From Paenibacillus piscarius (GTDB lineage Bacteria > Bacillota > Bacilli > Paenibacillales > Paenibacillaceae), in the NCBI RefSeq assembly GCF_022234545.1, contig NZ_JAIEUI010000001.1, positions 542,899 to 606,898 on the forward strand: 64,000 nt of DNA, written 5' to 3'. The notes under the pieces were generated by a model that made no database searches, was not told the DNA's origin, and saw only the letters and a list, made by a program, of their open reading frames with translations. Position 1 is the stretch's first letter; every line of letters starts with the position of its first letter. The position numbers were made by a program, and so were the translations under genes. This document shows, in pieces, positions 7,508 through 15,347 of the stretch.

Positions 7508-7750
7508 ATGTCCAACAATGCGGCAATCGTGGATATTGCACAAACGGCAAGCCAGTTTAATTCATCTATCGTTCTTCAAGCGGACAACAAGTACATTGAT
7601 GTGAAGAGCATCCTTGGCTTGTTCACTACTCTGGTATCCAGCCAAAGCTATGAGCTGCACGTACATGGCACAGATGCCGAGGAAGCGAAGAAAGCAATGA
7701 GCGAAGTATTTGCCAAACACAATTTGAAATTTACTGTGGTTGCAGAGTAA
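7508..7750 (+). CDS. HPr-family protein lacking the active-site His (Crh-like)
   Basis: The product is 80 aa from ATG at 7508, with GCGGAGGG upstream. The sequence QTASQFNSSIVLQADNKYIDVKSILGLFT aligns with HPr (QTASKYDADVNL..KTVNLKSIMG). Position 46 of HPr, the serine phosphorylated by HPr kinase, is kept (Ser34 in KSILG). The histidine of the PTS phosphate relay (His15) falls at Asn3, and the HARPA motif is absent. It therefore should not carry PTS phosphate to sugars. Like Crh of Bacillus, it could act only through Ser phosphorylation, for instance as a CcpA corepressor. That role is inferred. It is monocistronic, with its own promoter and terminator. Confidence 0.82.
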   Translation: MSNNAAIVDIAQTASQFNSSIVLQADNKYIDVKSILGLFTTLVSSQSYELHVHGTDAEEAKKAMSEVFAKHNLKFTVVAE

Positions 7751-7764
7751 TTCATTTTTCCGGG

Positions 7765-7794
7765 GACGTCCGGCCATAAGGCTGGGCGTCTTTG
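7765..7794 (+). terminator. Terminator after the HPr-like gene
   Basis: GACGTCCGGCC (7765-7775) pairs with GGCTGGGCGTC (7780-7790; 11 bp with two G-T pairs) around an ATAA loop, followed by only a short TTT. Confidence 0.55.
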
Positions 7795-7929
7795 CTGTGA
7801 ATACGGCACTTTTTGCAGCAACTTCGGGAATAAGCGAACTGCATTCTTGTATTAGGTCCTAATTTCGACTAATATTAAGAATAATAAGAACAAAGCAGCT
7901 GTAACTTTTGGACATGGGGGGGATAATGC

Positions 7930-8232
7930 ATGACTTCATCGGATTTGCAGGAACAGCTTAACCTCAAAGCGATCAATCTTCTACAAGAAGATGCCGATAA
8001 AATTCAGAAGCTTATCGAAGTACAGATGGAGAACTTGGCAACCCGTTACTGCCCTCTCTATGAGGAAGTGCTGGATACCCAGATGTACGGCTTCTCCAGG
8101 GAGGTCGATTTTGCGGTCAGGGCGGGGCTGGTGCCGGAGCTTACAGGCAAGCAGGTGCTGAGTGAGCTGGAGCGCAATCTGGCGGTATTGTATGAGGCGC
8201 TGAACAAGAAGGCTGAGGAGCGGGAGATGTAA
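7930..8232 (+). CDS. ylaN: YlaN family protein
   Basis: The product is 100 aa, the family's normal length. Its N-terminus ([59 protein letters not shown]) is diagnostic for YlaN (UPF0358). In Bacillus and Staphylococcus YlaN is needed under iron limitation and binds the iron regulator Fur. It is a small soluble alpha-helical dimer. The start is preceded by GGGGGGAT. In B. subtilis ylaN precedes ftsW; here cax and an Asp23 gene intervene and ftsW is on the other strand. Confidence 0.95.
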   Translation: MTSSDLQEQLNLKAINLLQEDADKIQKLIEVQMENLATRYCPLYEEVLDTQMYGFSREVDFAVRAGLVPELTGKQVLSELERNLAVLYEALNKKAEEREM

Positions 8233-8255
8233 GACCCTTCAGGCCAATCATAGAG

Positions 8256-8298
8256 AACGCACACGAAGACCCTTCGGGTCAGTCATGTGCGTTTTTTT
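8256..8298. terminator. Terminator between ylaN and cax (convergent)
   Basis: AACGCACA (8256-8263) pairs with TGTGCGTT (8286-8293), with an inner GACCC-TTC-GGGTC stem and a T7 run on the plus strand. Confidence 0.75.
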
Positions 8299-8318
8299 AT
8301 AAACTCTGTGGGGATGTT

Positions 8319-9389
8319 TTATACTAAATAGAACGATACACCGAGAATCATGTACACCGCAAGCAGAAGGAGGCCTTCGTACCAGTTAGTGGCCCCGTCC
8401 TGGATAATGGACTTGGCGATGAACACCGATACGGCAATGGCTACGATCTCAATGGTGGTGAAGACGATGGACATCGTGTTGCCCATGAAATAGCTGGCGA
8501 AGATCAGCACCGGGGCCACGAACAGGGCGATCTGCAGACTGCTTCCTACGGCGATCTCTACAGCCGCACCGATCTTGTTCTTCATGGCCAGCATAATTGC
8601 CGCGCTGTGTTCGGCAGCGTTACCGATAATCGCTACCAGGAAAGCGCCGACGAACAGCTCGCTGAAGCCGAAACGTTCTGTAAGGGTCTCCAGTGTACCA
8701 ACCAGCCATTCACTGACGAATGCGACCATAACGGTGGCAATTACGAGATAGAGGATCGAACGGTTCCGCGACCAGACGGGCGCATGCTCATTCGGCAGCT
8801 CTTCGGCATTGTCGTCGGTAACATCGGCCAGATATTTCTTGTGGGTAATCATGGAGAAGACCAGCCAGGCCATATAGGCGGCAATCAGCAGCCCGGCGAC
8901 CACCAGACTAAGCACATCTGTGTCCTTCTCTGTGATGGAATGGGTGTTGAAGAACATGGCGGGGACGAACAGGGCGATGACCGCAACGATCATCAGGGAG
9001 CCGTTCAGACCGGCAAGGGTGGCATTGAAATTCTGAACCTTGAACTTCATCCCCCCGGCAAAAATACTCAGCCCGAGCACAAGCAGCAGGTTACCGATGA
9101 TCGACCCGGTCAGACTTGCCTTAACCATGTCAAACAGCCCTTCCTTCACCAGGAAGAAGGCGATGATCAGCTCGGCTGCATTCCCGAATGTCGCATTCAG
9201 GAAGCCTCCCAGCCGCTGCCCGGCATAGTGGGCTACGCTCTCTGTCGCCCTGCCGAGGAAGCCGGCCACGAAGACGACCGCAATAGCGGACAATATGAAC
9301 TGAAGGGTATGATCCCAGTCAGCATAATGCCCTATGGCGCTGAGGAGGAAGGTGACGGCCAGCAGCGCAGGCGAGATCCATTTTTTCAA
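8319..9389 (-). CDS. cax: Ca2+/H+ antiporter, CaCA superfamily
   Basis: The product is 356 aa from a TTG at 9389 (MKKWISPALLAVTFLLSAIGHYADW). GGAG lies 11 nt upstream; an in-frame ATG at 9446 lacks a ribosome site, so the start is moderately sure. About 11 hydrophobic helices and the two alpha-repeats of the family are visible: GNAAELIIAFFLVKEG..SLTGSIIGNLLLVLG and GNAAEHSAAIML..AVEIAVGSSLQIALF, with the conserved Glu in each GNAAE. It exports cytoplasmic Ca2+ in exchange for H+. A P-type Ca2+ ATPase gene lies at 27344, so the window encodes two different Ca2+ export routes. Confidence 0.92.
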   Translation of the reverse strand: MKKWISPALLAVTFLLSAIGHYADWDHTLQFILSAIAVVFVAGFLGRATESVAHYAGQRLGGFLNATFGNAAELIIAFFLVKEGLFDMVKASLTGSIIGNLLLVLGLSIFAGGMKFKVQNFNATLAGLNGSLMIVAVIALFVPAMFFNTHSITEKDTDVLSLVVAGLLIAAYMAWLVFSMITHKKYLADVTDDNAEELPNEHAPVWSRNRSILYLVIATVMVAFVSEWLVGTLETLTERFGFSELFVGAFLVAIIGNAAEHSAAIMLAMKNKIGAAVEIAVGSSLQIALFVAPVLIFASYFMGNTMSIVFTTIEIVAIAVSVFIAKSIIQDGATNWYEGLLLLAVYMILGVSFYLV

Positions 9390-9544
9390 GGTAGGGCACA
9401 CTCCAGTCTCTATTATGTAGGTTGAATTCATACTCAATATACCCAAATTGTTCCGGGGTGTAAACGGGGCTGCGAGAAAGTCATTTGCTTTTTGGGCTGA
9501 TTTGGAATTACAATAATTGATAATGAGAGTAGGGGGGATATGGC

Positions 9545-9910
9545 ATGGCAGAACAGCTTCAACTGGAAAAGGGAAATATACGGATTTCGAATGACGTTGT
9601 CTCGAAGATTGCCGGCTTGGCCGCGCTGGAGACTCCCGGAATTGCAGCCATGTCTGGCGGTTTGTCAGAGGGCTGGGCGAAGCGCCTGAGCGGCAAGAAC
9701 GTGCAGAAGGGCGTGACCGTTGAAGTCGGCCAGCTGGAAGCAGCGGTGGATCTGCGCATTATCGTCTTGTATGAGACGCCGATTCATGAAGTGTGCCGGA
9801 TGCTTCAGCAGAATGTCCGTGAGGCTGTGGAGAGCATGACAGGACTCCACATCGTAGAGGTTAATGTTAAGGTCGAAGGCGTAGCGTTCAAGAACGACGA
9901 AATTTCTTAA
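9545..9910 (+). CDS. Asp23/Gls24 family envelope-stress protein (YloU-like)
   Basis: The product is 121 aa, start behind AGGGGGGAT. The pattern GNIRISNDVVSKIAGLAALETPGIAAMSGG...GVTVEVGQLEAAVDLRIIVLYETPIHEVCRMLQQNVREAVESMTGLHIVEVNVKVEGV is the full Asp23/Gls24 domain. Family members are abundant membrane-associated or cytoplasmic proteins linked to cell-envelope stress. In Bacillus the relative yloU precedes fakA; here no such gene is found before fakA at 53255, so this copy may serve that role (inference). Confidence 0.92.
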   Translation: MAEQLQLEKGNIRISNDVVSKIAGLAALETPGIAAMSGGLSEGWAKRLSGKNVQKGVTVEVGQLEAAVDLRIIVLYETPIHEVCRMLQQNVREAVESMTGLHIVEVNVKVEGVAFKNDEIS

Positions 9911-9934
9911 GTGGCAGGTCTCGAAGCAGCATGA

Positions 9935-9970
9935 CAAAAGGCAGTCCGGATGATTCCGGGCTGCCTTTTG
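9935..9970. terminator. Bidirectional terminator between the Asp23 gene and ftsW
   Basis: CAAAAGGCAGTCCGGA pairs with TCCGGGCTGCCTTTTG around a 4-nt TGAT loop. The A-run and T-run allow use in both directions. Confidence 0.85.
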
Positions 9971-9992
9971 TACGTATTGGGCTATTATGTTA

Positions 9993-11240
9993 TTAACGGG
10001 CGCTGCGGTTAGCGCGAACCTGCCGGACGGTGGTTACTGACTTGACCACTTCCTCCTTAGCCGGGCGGTTGGTCTCTCTCGAGATACTGAGCATAATGCC
10101 CATGCATAGCATGGTGACCATCAGGGAGGAGCCGCCGTAGCTGATGAAGGGCAGGGTGACCCCGGTCAGCGGAATGGTATTCGTAACCCCGCCGATGTTA
10201 ATGAACGCCTGAATGGCGATGAGTCCCATAATCCCGATGCCGACCAGGGTGCCGAACGGATCGGTACACCGCAGGGAGATCAGAATGCCTCTCCAGATGA
10301 AATACAGGTAGAGCAGCAGGAAGATGGCTGTCCCCGCGAAGCCCAGCTCCTCGCCGATGACAGAAAAGATAAAGTCAGTATACGGATAAGGCAGGTAGTG
10401 AAGCTTCTGGATACTTTTGCCGAACCCTGAGCCTTGCGGTCCGCCTTCGCCCAGGGCGATCAGGGATTGCATGATATGATAGCCGGTGCCGGCGGAATCT
10501 TTCTCGGGATCGAGGAAGGCTTCAATCCGGCCTTGCCGGTAATCCTGCTTCACCACTGTCTTCTCAGATTGCGGCGACAGGGAGTCGATGGCGGTCTTGG
10601 CCCCTATAACGAGCGCCACACCCAGAATCAGAAGGCCGATTGAGCCCATGATATGCTTCATGCTGGCGCCTCCGGCATAAATGATCAATCCGCTGGTAGC
10701 AACAAGAATCATACAGGAGCCAAAATCCGGCTGCAGCATAATCAGTCCGGCTACGATGCCGACGATAATCATGACCGGGATATACCCTGTCCGCAAATCG
10801 CGCAGGCGCTCGCCTTTTTTAGTGATCAGGGCAGCTAGATACAGAATAATTGAGATCTTGGCCAGCTCGGTAGGCTGAATGCCCAGGGTTCCGATGCTCA
10901 TCCAGCTCTTCGCGCCGTTAATTCCTTCTGTAGTGGCAACGAACAGCAGCAGGATCAATGTGATTACAAAGATAGGAGCGTACCACTTCTTAAACTTGCT
11001 GTAGTGGATATTCATCACAACGAACATGATGAAGCTGCCCAGCACGGCCCAGATAAACTGGCGTTTCACGAAAAAGAATGCATCATTGCTGAACTTCCCG
11101 CTGGCCAGTGTCAGGCTGGAGCTGGAGCTGAACACCATCAGCAGCCCGAAGCCGACGAACAGCAAAGTCAGAATAAGAAGCTGAAAATCGGGCGTTCCCC
11201 GCTTGGGCAGGCTGGATTTGGCAGCGGGCTTTGCCTTCAT
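9993..11240 (-). CDS. ftsW: FtsW/RodA/SpoVE-family peptidoglycan glycosyltransferase
   Basis: The product is 415 aa from ATG at 11240, with GGAGG 10 nt upstream inside the end of yugN. SEDS-family proteins polymerise lipid II into glycan strands at the division site together with a class B PBP. Ten TM helices are visible. Hallmarks include GINGAKSWMSIGTLGIQPTELAKI, LQPDFGSCMI, the extracellular stretch AGTGYHIMQSLIALGEGGPQGSGFGKS..KLHYLPYPYTDFIFSVIGEELGF, and the C-terminal GVTLPFISYGGSS. It follows yugN with 5 nt between stop and start, so the two are probably cotranscribed. FtsW is favoured over SpoVE or RodA because of the ylaN neighbourhood; the assignment within the family is likely, not certain. 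Confidence 0.92.
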   Translation of the reverse strand: MKAKPAAKSSLPKRGTPDFQLLILTLLFVGFGLLMVFSSSSSLTLASGKFSNDAFFFVKRQFIWAVLGSFIMFVVMNIHYSKFKKWYAPIFVITLILLLFVATTEGINGAKSWMSIGTLGIQPTELAKISIILYLAALITKKGERLRDLRTGYIPVMIIVGIVAGLIMLQPDFGSCMILVATSGLIIYAGGASMKHIMGSIGLLILGVALVIGAKTAIDSLSPQSEKTVVKQDYRQGRIEAFLDPEKDSAGTGYHIMQSLIALGEGGPQGSGFGKSIQKLHYLPYPYTDFIFSVIGEELGFAGTAIFLLLYLYFIWRGILISLRCTDPFGTLVGIGIMGLIAIQAFINIGGVTNTIPLTGVTLPFISYGGSSLMVTMLCMGIMLSISRETNRPAKEEVVKSVTTVRQVRANRSAR

Positions 11241-11245
11241 GGTAC

Positions 11246-11593
11246 TCAAGCCTCCAGCAGCGCTTTCAAATCATTGATATGCTTGTGCGCCGAATCCAGC
11301 ACCGGCTGGGGTACCGGGGAGTCATACTCCACGCCATGGGGGAAGGTTGCTTTGCCAAGGTAGACGGCTTCAATCGCAAGCACAGCATCCGCCTTCTCCA
11401 GCTTGCCTTCCACCGCGCGGGTGTTGATCCGCAGGAAGTAATCGCTGCCGTTCTGGCGGTCTTCTATTTTGCAGTCGTAAGTAGCGCGGTAGTATTCCCA
11501 TTGCCACCTGATGAATCCGGCTTTGGTTGCGCTCTCGTCGAGGTATTGAAGGTCGCTCTTCAACCCTTCGAGGCCCGTGTTCTCAAATATCAT
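11246..11593 (-). CDS. YugN-like family protein
   Basis: The product is 115 aa from ATG at 11593, behind AAGGGGAG. The sequence MIFENTGLEGLKSDLQYLDESATKAGFIRWQWEYYRATYDCKI..YFLRINTRAVEGKLE..A.L.I...YLGKATFPHGVEYDSPVP matches the YugN family of soluble Bacillales proteins. No biochemical role is established. It is the first gene of a yugN-ftsW unit with a promoter at 11662-11690. Confidence 0.85.
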   Translation of the reverse strand: MIFENTGLEGLKSDLQYLDESATKAGFIRWQWEYYRATYDCKIEDRQNGSDYFLRINTRAVEGKLEKADAVLAIEAVYLGKATFPHGVEYDSPVPQPVLDSAHKHINDLKALLEA

Positions 11594-11661
11594 AGCGCAC
11601 AACTCCCCTTAATGAAGTATAATGAATCATTTGTAATTAAAATTTGCACTTGTTCTACCTC

Positions 11662-11690
11662 ATGATAGTATGTTTCCCGGGCTTGCGCAA
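11662..11690 (-). promoter_or_regulatory. Promoter of yugN-ftsW
   Basis: Minus strand TTGCGC (11685-11690), a 17-nt spacer and TATCAT (11662-11667), 69 nt before the yugN start. Confidence 0.6.
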
Positions 11691-11830
11691 GGTAGAGAGG
11701 TGTGATCCATACCCACTTTTTTACGTTTCTGCTACAATGAAAAGAAATATGGCATACTGCAGGCGGGGCCGGGGGGACAACCCCACACCCAGACAATCCG
11801 ATGCCTGTCTGCCGGAGAAGGGAATGGAGA

Positions 11831-13015
11831 ATGATGGAGAGGTTAGCGGCAGAGGAGCTGCTTCCGGATATGGTGAAATGGCGGCGTCATCTGCACCGCC
11901 ACCCGGAGCTGTCTTACCAGGAGAAAGAGACTTCCGCTTATGTTGCAGCCAGGCTTACCGAGCTGGGGATCGAGATCAGACGCAGCGGATCGGGCTACGG
12001 GCTGACAGGTGTCCTTAAGGGCGGGCAGTCCGGCAGCACGGTGGTCTTGCGTGCGGACATGGATGCACTGGCAATTACAGAGGAGAGCGGCCGGGAGTAT
12101 GCTTCCGGGAATCCCGGCGTGATGCATGCCTGCGGGCATGACGGGCATACGGCCATGCTGCTGGCCGCCGCTGCGTATTACAGCGCCCGCCGCGGGGAGC
12201 TGAGAGGCGAGATCCGCTTCCTGTTCCAGCCGGCGGAGGAGGTCTGCCCCGGCGGTGCAGTGGGAATGATCGCCGAGGGCGTGCTGGAAGGGGCGGATGC
12301 CGTCTACGGGCTGCATCTGTGGACACCGATGCCTATAGGGACCGTAGGCAGTGCGCCGGGGCCGCTGATGGCCTCCGCCGATGAGTTCTTCATTGACCTG
12401 ACCGGCAGGGGCGGACACGGCGGAATGCCGCACCGCACCGTAGACAGTATTGTGGCCGGAGCGGCGCTGGTTACCGCGCTGCAGAGTATCGTCAGCCGCA
12501 ATGTGGACCCGCTGTGCCCGGCAGTGGTCAGCGTAGGGACGATTCAGGGCGGCTCCGCCCAGAATATCATTGCCGAGCGCTGCCGGATTACCGGAACGGT
12601 CCGTGCGTTCGATGAGGAGACGCGTATGCTGATCCGCCGCAGAATTGAAGAGATGGCGGCATCCATAGCGGAAGCACATGGAGCGAAAGCCCACGTAGAT
12701 TACCTGATGGGGTATCCGCCGCTCGTGAACGATGAAGCGGAATACGGGCGTTTTGCCCGCGTTGCCCCGCAGGCGCTGGGAGAAGGGGCGCAGGTCATCC
12801 TAATGGAGAAGATCATGCCGGCGGAGGATTTCTCTTATTATGTGAAGGAGATTCCCGGCTGCTTCATCTTCGTAGGTGCGGGCAATCCTGATAAGAACGC
12901 CGTCTATCCCCATCATCACAGCCAGTTTGATTTCGATGAGGATGCGATGCTCTACGGGCTCAAGCTGCTGATTGCGATGGCCGATTCCCGGCTGCATGAA
13001 GACAAGTCCTTATAA
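11831..13015 (+). CDS. M20-family amidohydrolase (hippurate/acetyl-diaminopimelate deacetylase type)
   Basis: The product is 394 aa from ATG at 11831 (MMERLAAEELLPDMVKWRRHLHRHPELSYQEKETSAY), with AAGGGA upstream. Metal-site motifs are present: HACGHDGH, FQPAEEVCPGGA (the Glu-Glu pair), GLHLWTPMPIG, RGGHGGMPH and a final PHHHSQFDFDEDA. The family removes acyl groups from N-acyl amino acids in the cytoplasm using two metal ions. The exact substrate cannot be read from sequence: N-acyl-L-amino acids, hippurate-like compounds and N-acetyl-diaminopimelate are all possible. No biosynthetic neighbour narrows it. Confidence 0.9.
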   Translation: MMERLAAEELLPDMVKWRRHLHRHPELSYQEKETSAYVAARLTELGIEIRRSGSGYGLTGVLKGGQSGSTVVLRADMDALAITEESGREYASGNPGVMHACGHDGHTAMLLAAAAYYSARRGELRGEIRFLFQPAEEVCPGGAVGMIAEGVLEGADAVYGLHLWTPMPIGTVGSAPGPLMASADEFFIDLTGRGGHGGMPHRTVDSIVAGAALVTALQSIVSRNVDPLCPAVVSVGTIQGGSAQNIIAERCRITGTVRAFDEETRMLIRRRIEEMAASIAEAHGAKAHVDYLMGYPPLVNDEAEYGRFARVAPQALGEGAQVILMEKIMPAEDFSYYVKEIPGCFIFVGAGNPDKNAVYPHHHSQFDFDEDAMLYGLKLLIAMADSRLHEDKSL

Positions 13016-13092
13016 TATCGGTATATAATGGCTGCCTCCAGGAAAAACTATCCTCATAGGGCATGGCGACATGCAGGGCAGGAGGGCTATTC

Positions 13093-13260
13093 TTGAAGAC
13101 AGTCAAAGAGGTTATGACCGCACATCCGGTATCGGTTACACTGACCCCAGGCAAGCAGCTGACCGGAGTCGTGTCGCTTGGCGACCTGGCCGTGCAGCGT
13201 ATCTTTGCGGATGAAGCTGCCGAGGCGCTGAGTGAAATCTCGCAGCGGCCGCTGCATTAA
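13093..13260 (+). pseudogene. CBS-domain protein with a large internal deletion
   Basis: From a TTG at 13093 (GGAGG 7 nt upstream) the frame gives 55 residues: KTVKEVMTAHPVSVTLTPGKQ joins directly to LTGVVSLGDLAVQRIFADEAAEALSEISQ. Intact two-CBS proteins of about 140 aa begin with the first part and end with the second. The middle (second half of CBS1 and most of CBS2, roughly 80 residues) is missing in frame. A functional CBS pair cannot form. The ribosome site, stop codon and terminator are intact, so a short peptide may still be made. Confidence 0.65.
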
Positions 13261-13309
13261 TAGTATGATGGCTGGCCCATTTTCCTTATGCTGCCACCCG
13301 CAGACTTAG

Positions 13310-13337
13310 CCCCACATTGTGGGGTTATTTTGTTTTT
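13310..13337 (+). terminator. Terminator after the CBS remnant
   Basis: CCCCA-CATTG-TGGGG (13310-13324) is followed by TTATTTTGTTTTTT. Confidence 0.75.
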
Positions 13338-13487
13338 TAGGAAACTATGATTTTCTTCTATTGTGGATAAGATGAGTATAGATTTGGGGATAAATATTTT
13401 TTGAATGATTTGTAGAATGACTTTGATGCTGAAGCTATGCCTAGAACCGAACAGCAATTGGCTGGTACAGCGACATATGGACCAAAG

Positions 13488-13581
13488 GTATGTGAAAAAC
13501 AGCATACATGGTGCTCGCAAGCAGGCACACGGACTGAATGTATGTGAAAAACAGCATATATTGCTTCGCCTGAAGGTAATC
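13488..13581. repeat. Two-copy 52-bp repeat, related to the 51-bp array at 25 kb
   Basis: The 19-nt core GTATGTGAAAAACAGCATA occurs at 13488-13506 and 13540-13558, spaced 52 bp. The following parts are also similar (CATGGTGCTCGC versus TATTGCTTCGC). Read on this strand, order and content (TGTATG, AAAAAC, ACAT, GCTCGC, CGG) match the reverse complement of the 51-bp unit at 24969-25205. It occupies most of the gene-free stretch 13338-13620 between the CBS remnant and the XPB operon; no ORF or promoter of note is seen in the rest. Confidence 0.7.
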
Positions 13582-13637
13582 TTATTCATTCGTTAGGGTG
13601 ATTTTGTTCTGCTACCCGGAAATAAGGAGGGAACACG

Positions 13638-15347
13638 ATGAACGCTGGAGCTACAGGCTCTTGTATTACCAGAAACGACAGGACGATTCTGCTGGAATGC
13701 GCCCACCCCGGTTACGAGGAGGCGCGCGAGGTTCTAAGCGGGTTCGCTGAGCTTGTTAAAAGCCCGCCGGCTTACCATACCTACCGGATCACACCGCTGG
13801 CTCTGTGGAATGCTGCAGCCGGAGGGCGGGAAGCGGCGTCCGTGATCGGGGATCTGCGCAGGTTGTCGCGTTGGGGCGTCCCCTCCGGCCTTGAGGAAGA
13901 GATAGAGCTGCTGATGTGCCGGTACGGGAGCCTTAAGCTGTATAGGGATGGTGATCCAGAACGGGTTACCTTATCCGCCAATACTGCCGGTCTGCTGGAT
14001 GAACTGGATGGCTTTCGGGAGCTGAAGGAGCTGGGACTGGTGCGGGCGGGTGAATGCCGCAGCCATTGCCCGCAGGGGAACCGGGGGCTGCTGAAGCAGG
14101 AGCTGACGAGACTCGGATATCCTGTTCTTGATTATGCCGGATACCGCGACGGCCAGGAGCTGAAGCTCGGCTGGAAGACAGCAGATGAGCAGGAGGCTCG
14201 TGACGGGTTCAAGCTGCGGGATTATCAGAAGGAGGCCGTCTGCAGGTTCCAGGGGACGGCGGGACACGGGGGCAGCGGTGTAGTTGTCCTGCCCTGCGGT
14301 GCAGGCAAGACGGTGGTCGGTATGGCGGTCCTGGAGAAGCTGCAGTGCGAGACGCTGATCCTTACCTCCAGCACCACCTCCGTGGAGCAGTGGCGGGAGG
14401 AGCTGCTGCAGCGGACCACGCTTGACCCTGTTGAAGTCGGAAGATATACCGGCGAGATCCGCGAGGTGCGGCCAGTCACCGTGGCTACCTATCAGATGCT
14501 GACCCACAGGAATGCCAAAGGGGGAGCGTTTGTCCATATGAATCTGTTCAACGAACGGAATTGGGGCTTGATTATCTATGATGAGGTCCATCTGCTTCCG
14601 GCTCCTGTATTCCGGGCCACCGCTGACATTCAGGCAACGCGTCGGCTGGGCCTGACCGCAACGCTGGTCCGGGAAGACGGGCGGGAAGGGGATGTCTTCT
14701 CGCTGATCGGGCCCAGGTGCTACGAGCTGCCCTGGAAGGTGCTGGAGAGGCAGGGGTGGATTGCTGCCGTGGATTGCATCGAGATGGTGATCCCGATGCC
14801 CACGGACCTGCGCCAGCGGTATATTTATGCCGGTGCGAAGGAGCAGTTCCGCCTGGCGGCGGGGAATCCCGTTAAGGCGCTGGCTGCTGCGCGGATTGCT
14901 GCTGCTCATCCTGATGCAAGGGTGCTGGTGATCGGCCAGTACCTTGACCAGCTGGAGGCTCTGGCTGCAGAGCTTGCTGCCCCGCTGATTACGGGCCGGA
15001 CCCCGCAGAAGGAGCGCAGCGCTCTGTATGCCGCCTTCAACGAGGGGCGGCTGCCGCTGCTGATCGTCTCCAAGGTGGCTAATTTCGCTGTCAATCTGCC
15101 GGATGCTTCGGTGGCGATTGAGGTCTCCGGAGCCTTCGGCTCCCGCCAGGAGGAGGCGCAGCGGCTGGGCCGGATTCTGCGCCCGAAGCCGGGCGAGAAC
15201 AAGGCGTATTTCTATACGCTGGTTACAGGCGACAGCCGGGAGCAGGAGTTCGCCCTTCGCCGGCGGATGTTCCTTACTGAGCAAGGCTATGAATACGGAG
15301 TCCGGCTGCTGGAGCCGCAGGAAGGAGCTGTTCGGGGATGGGAGTAA
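13638..15347 (+). CDS. XPB/Rad25-type superfamily 2 DNA helicase
   Basis: The product is 569 aa behind AAGGAGGG. Residues 1-180 form an N-terminal region that XPB proteins use for DNA damage recognition. Helicase motifs follow: PCGAGKT (Walker A, about 217), DEVH (about 314), LTATLVRED (about 338) and QRLGRILRPK (about 507). The RED motif right after LTATLV, and LIGPRCYELPWKVLERQGWIAAVDCIEMVIPMP, are specific to XPB, the TFIIH/archaeal unwinding helicase. This argues against RecG-, UvrB- or plain DEAD-box types. It should unwind or remodel DNA 3' to 5' with ATP. The next gene overlaps by 10 nt, so the two are translationally coupled. Bacterial XPB is patchily distributed and its physiological task is poorly defined. 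Confidence 0.93.
   Translation: MNAGATGSCITRNDRTILLECAHPGYEEAREVLSGFAELVKSPPAYHTYRITPLALWNAAAGGREAASVIGDLRRLSRWGVPSGLEEEIELLMCRYGSLKLYRDGDPERVTLSANTAGLLDELDGFRELKELGLVRAGECRSHCPQGNRGLLKQELTRLGYPVLDYAGYRDGQELKLGWKTADEQEARDGFKLRDYQKEAVCRFQGTAGHGGSGVVVLPCGAGKTVVGMAVLEKLQCETLILTSSTTSVEQWREELLQRTTLDPVEVGRYTGEIREVRPVTVATYQMLTHRNAKGGAFVHMNLFNERNWGLIIYDEVHLLPAPVFRATADIQATRRLGLTATLVREDGREGDVFSLIGPRCYELPWKVLERQGWIAAVDCIEMVIPMPTDLRQRYIYAGAKEQFRLAAGNPVKALAAARIAAAHPDARVLVIGQYLDQLEALAAELAAPLITGRTPQKERSALYAAFNEGRLPLLIVSKVANFAVNLPDASVAIEVSGAFGSRQEEAQRLGRILRPKPGENKAYFYTLVTGDSREQEFALRRRMFLTEQGYEYGVRLLEPQEGAVRGWE

Noticed and set aside
9389..9446. ATG start for the Ca2+/H+ antiporter at 9446
   Set aside because: No ribosome site, and the added residues are not hydrophobic or family-like; TTG at 9389 fits the family N-terminus better.
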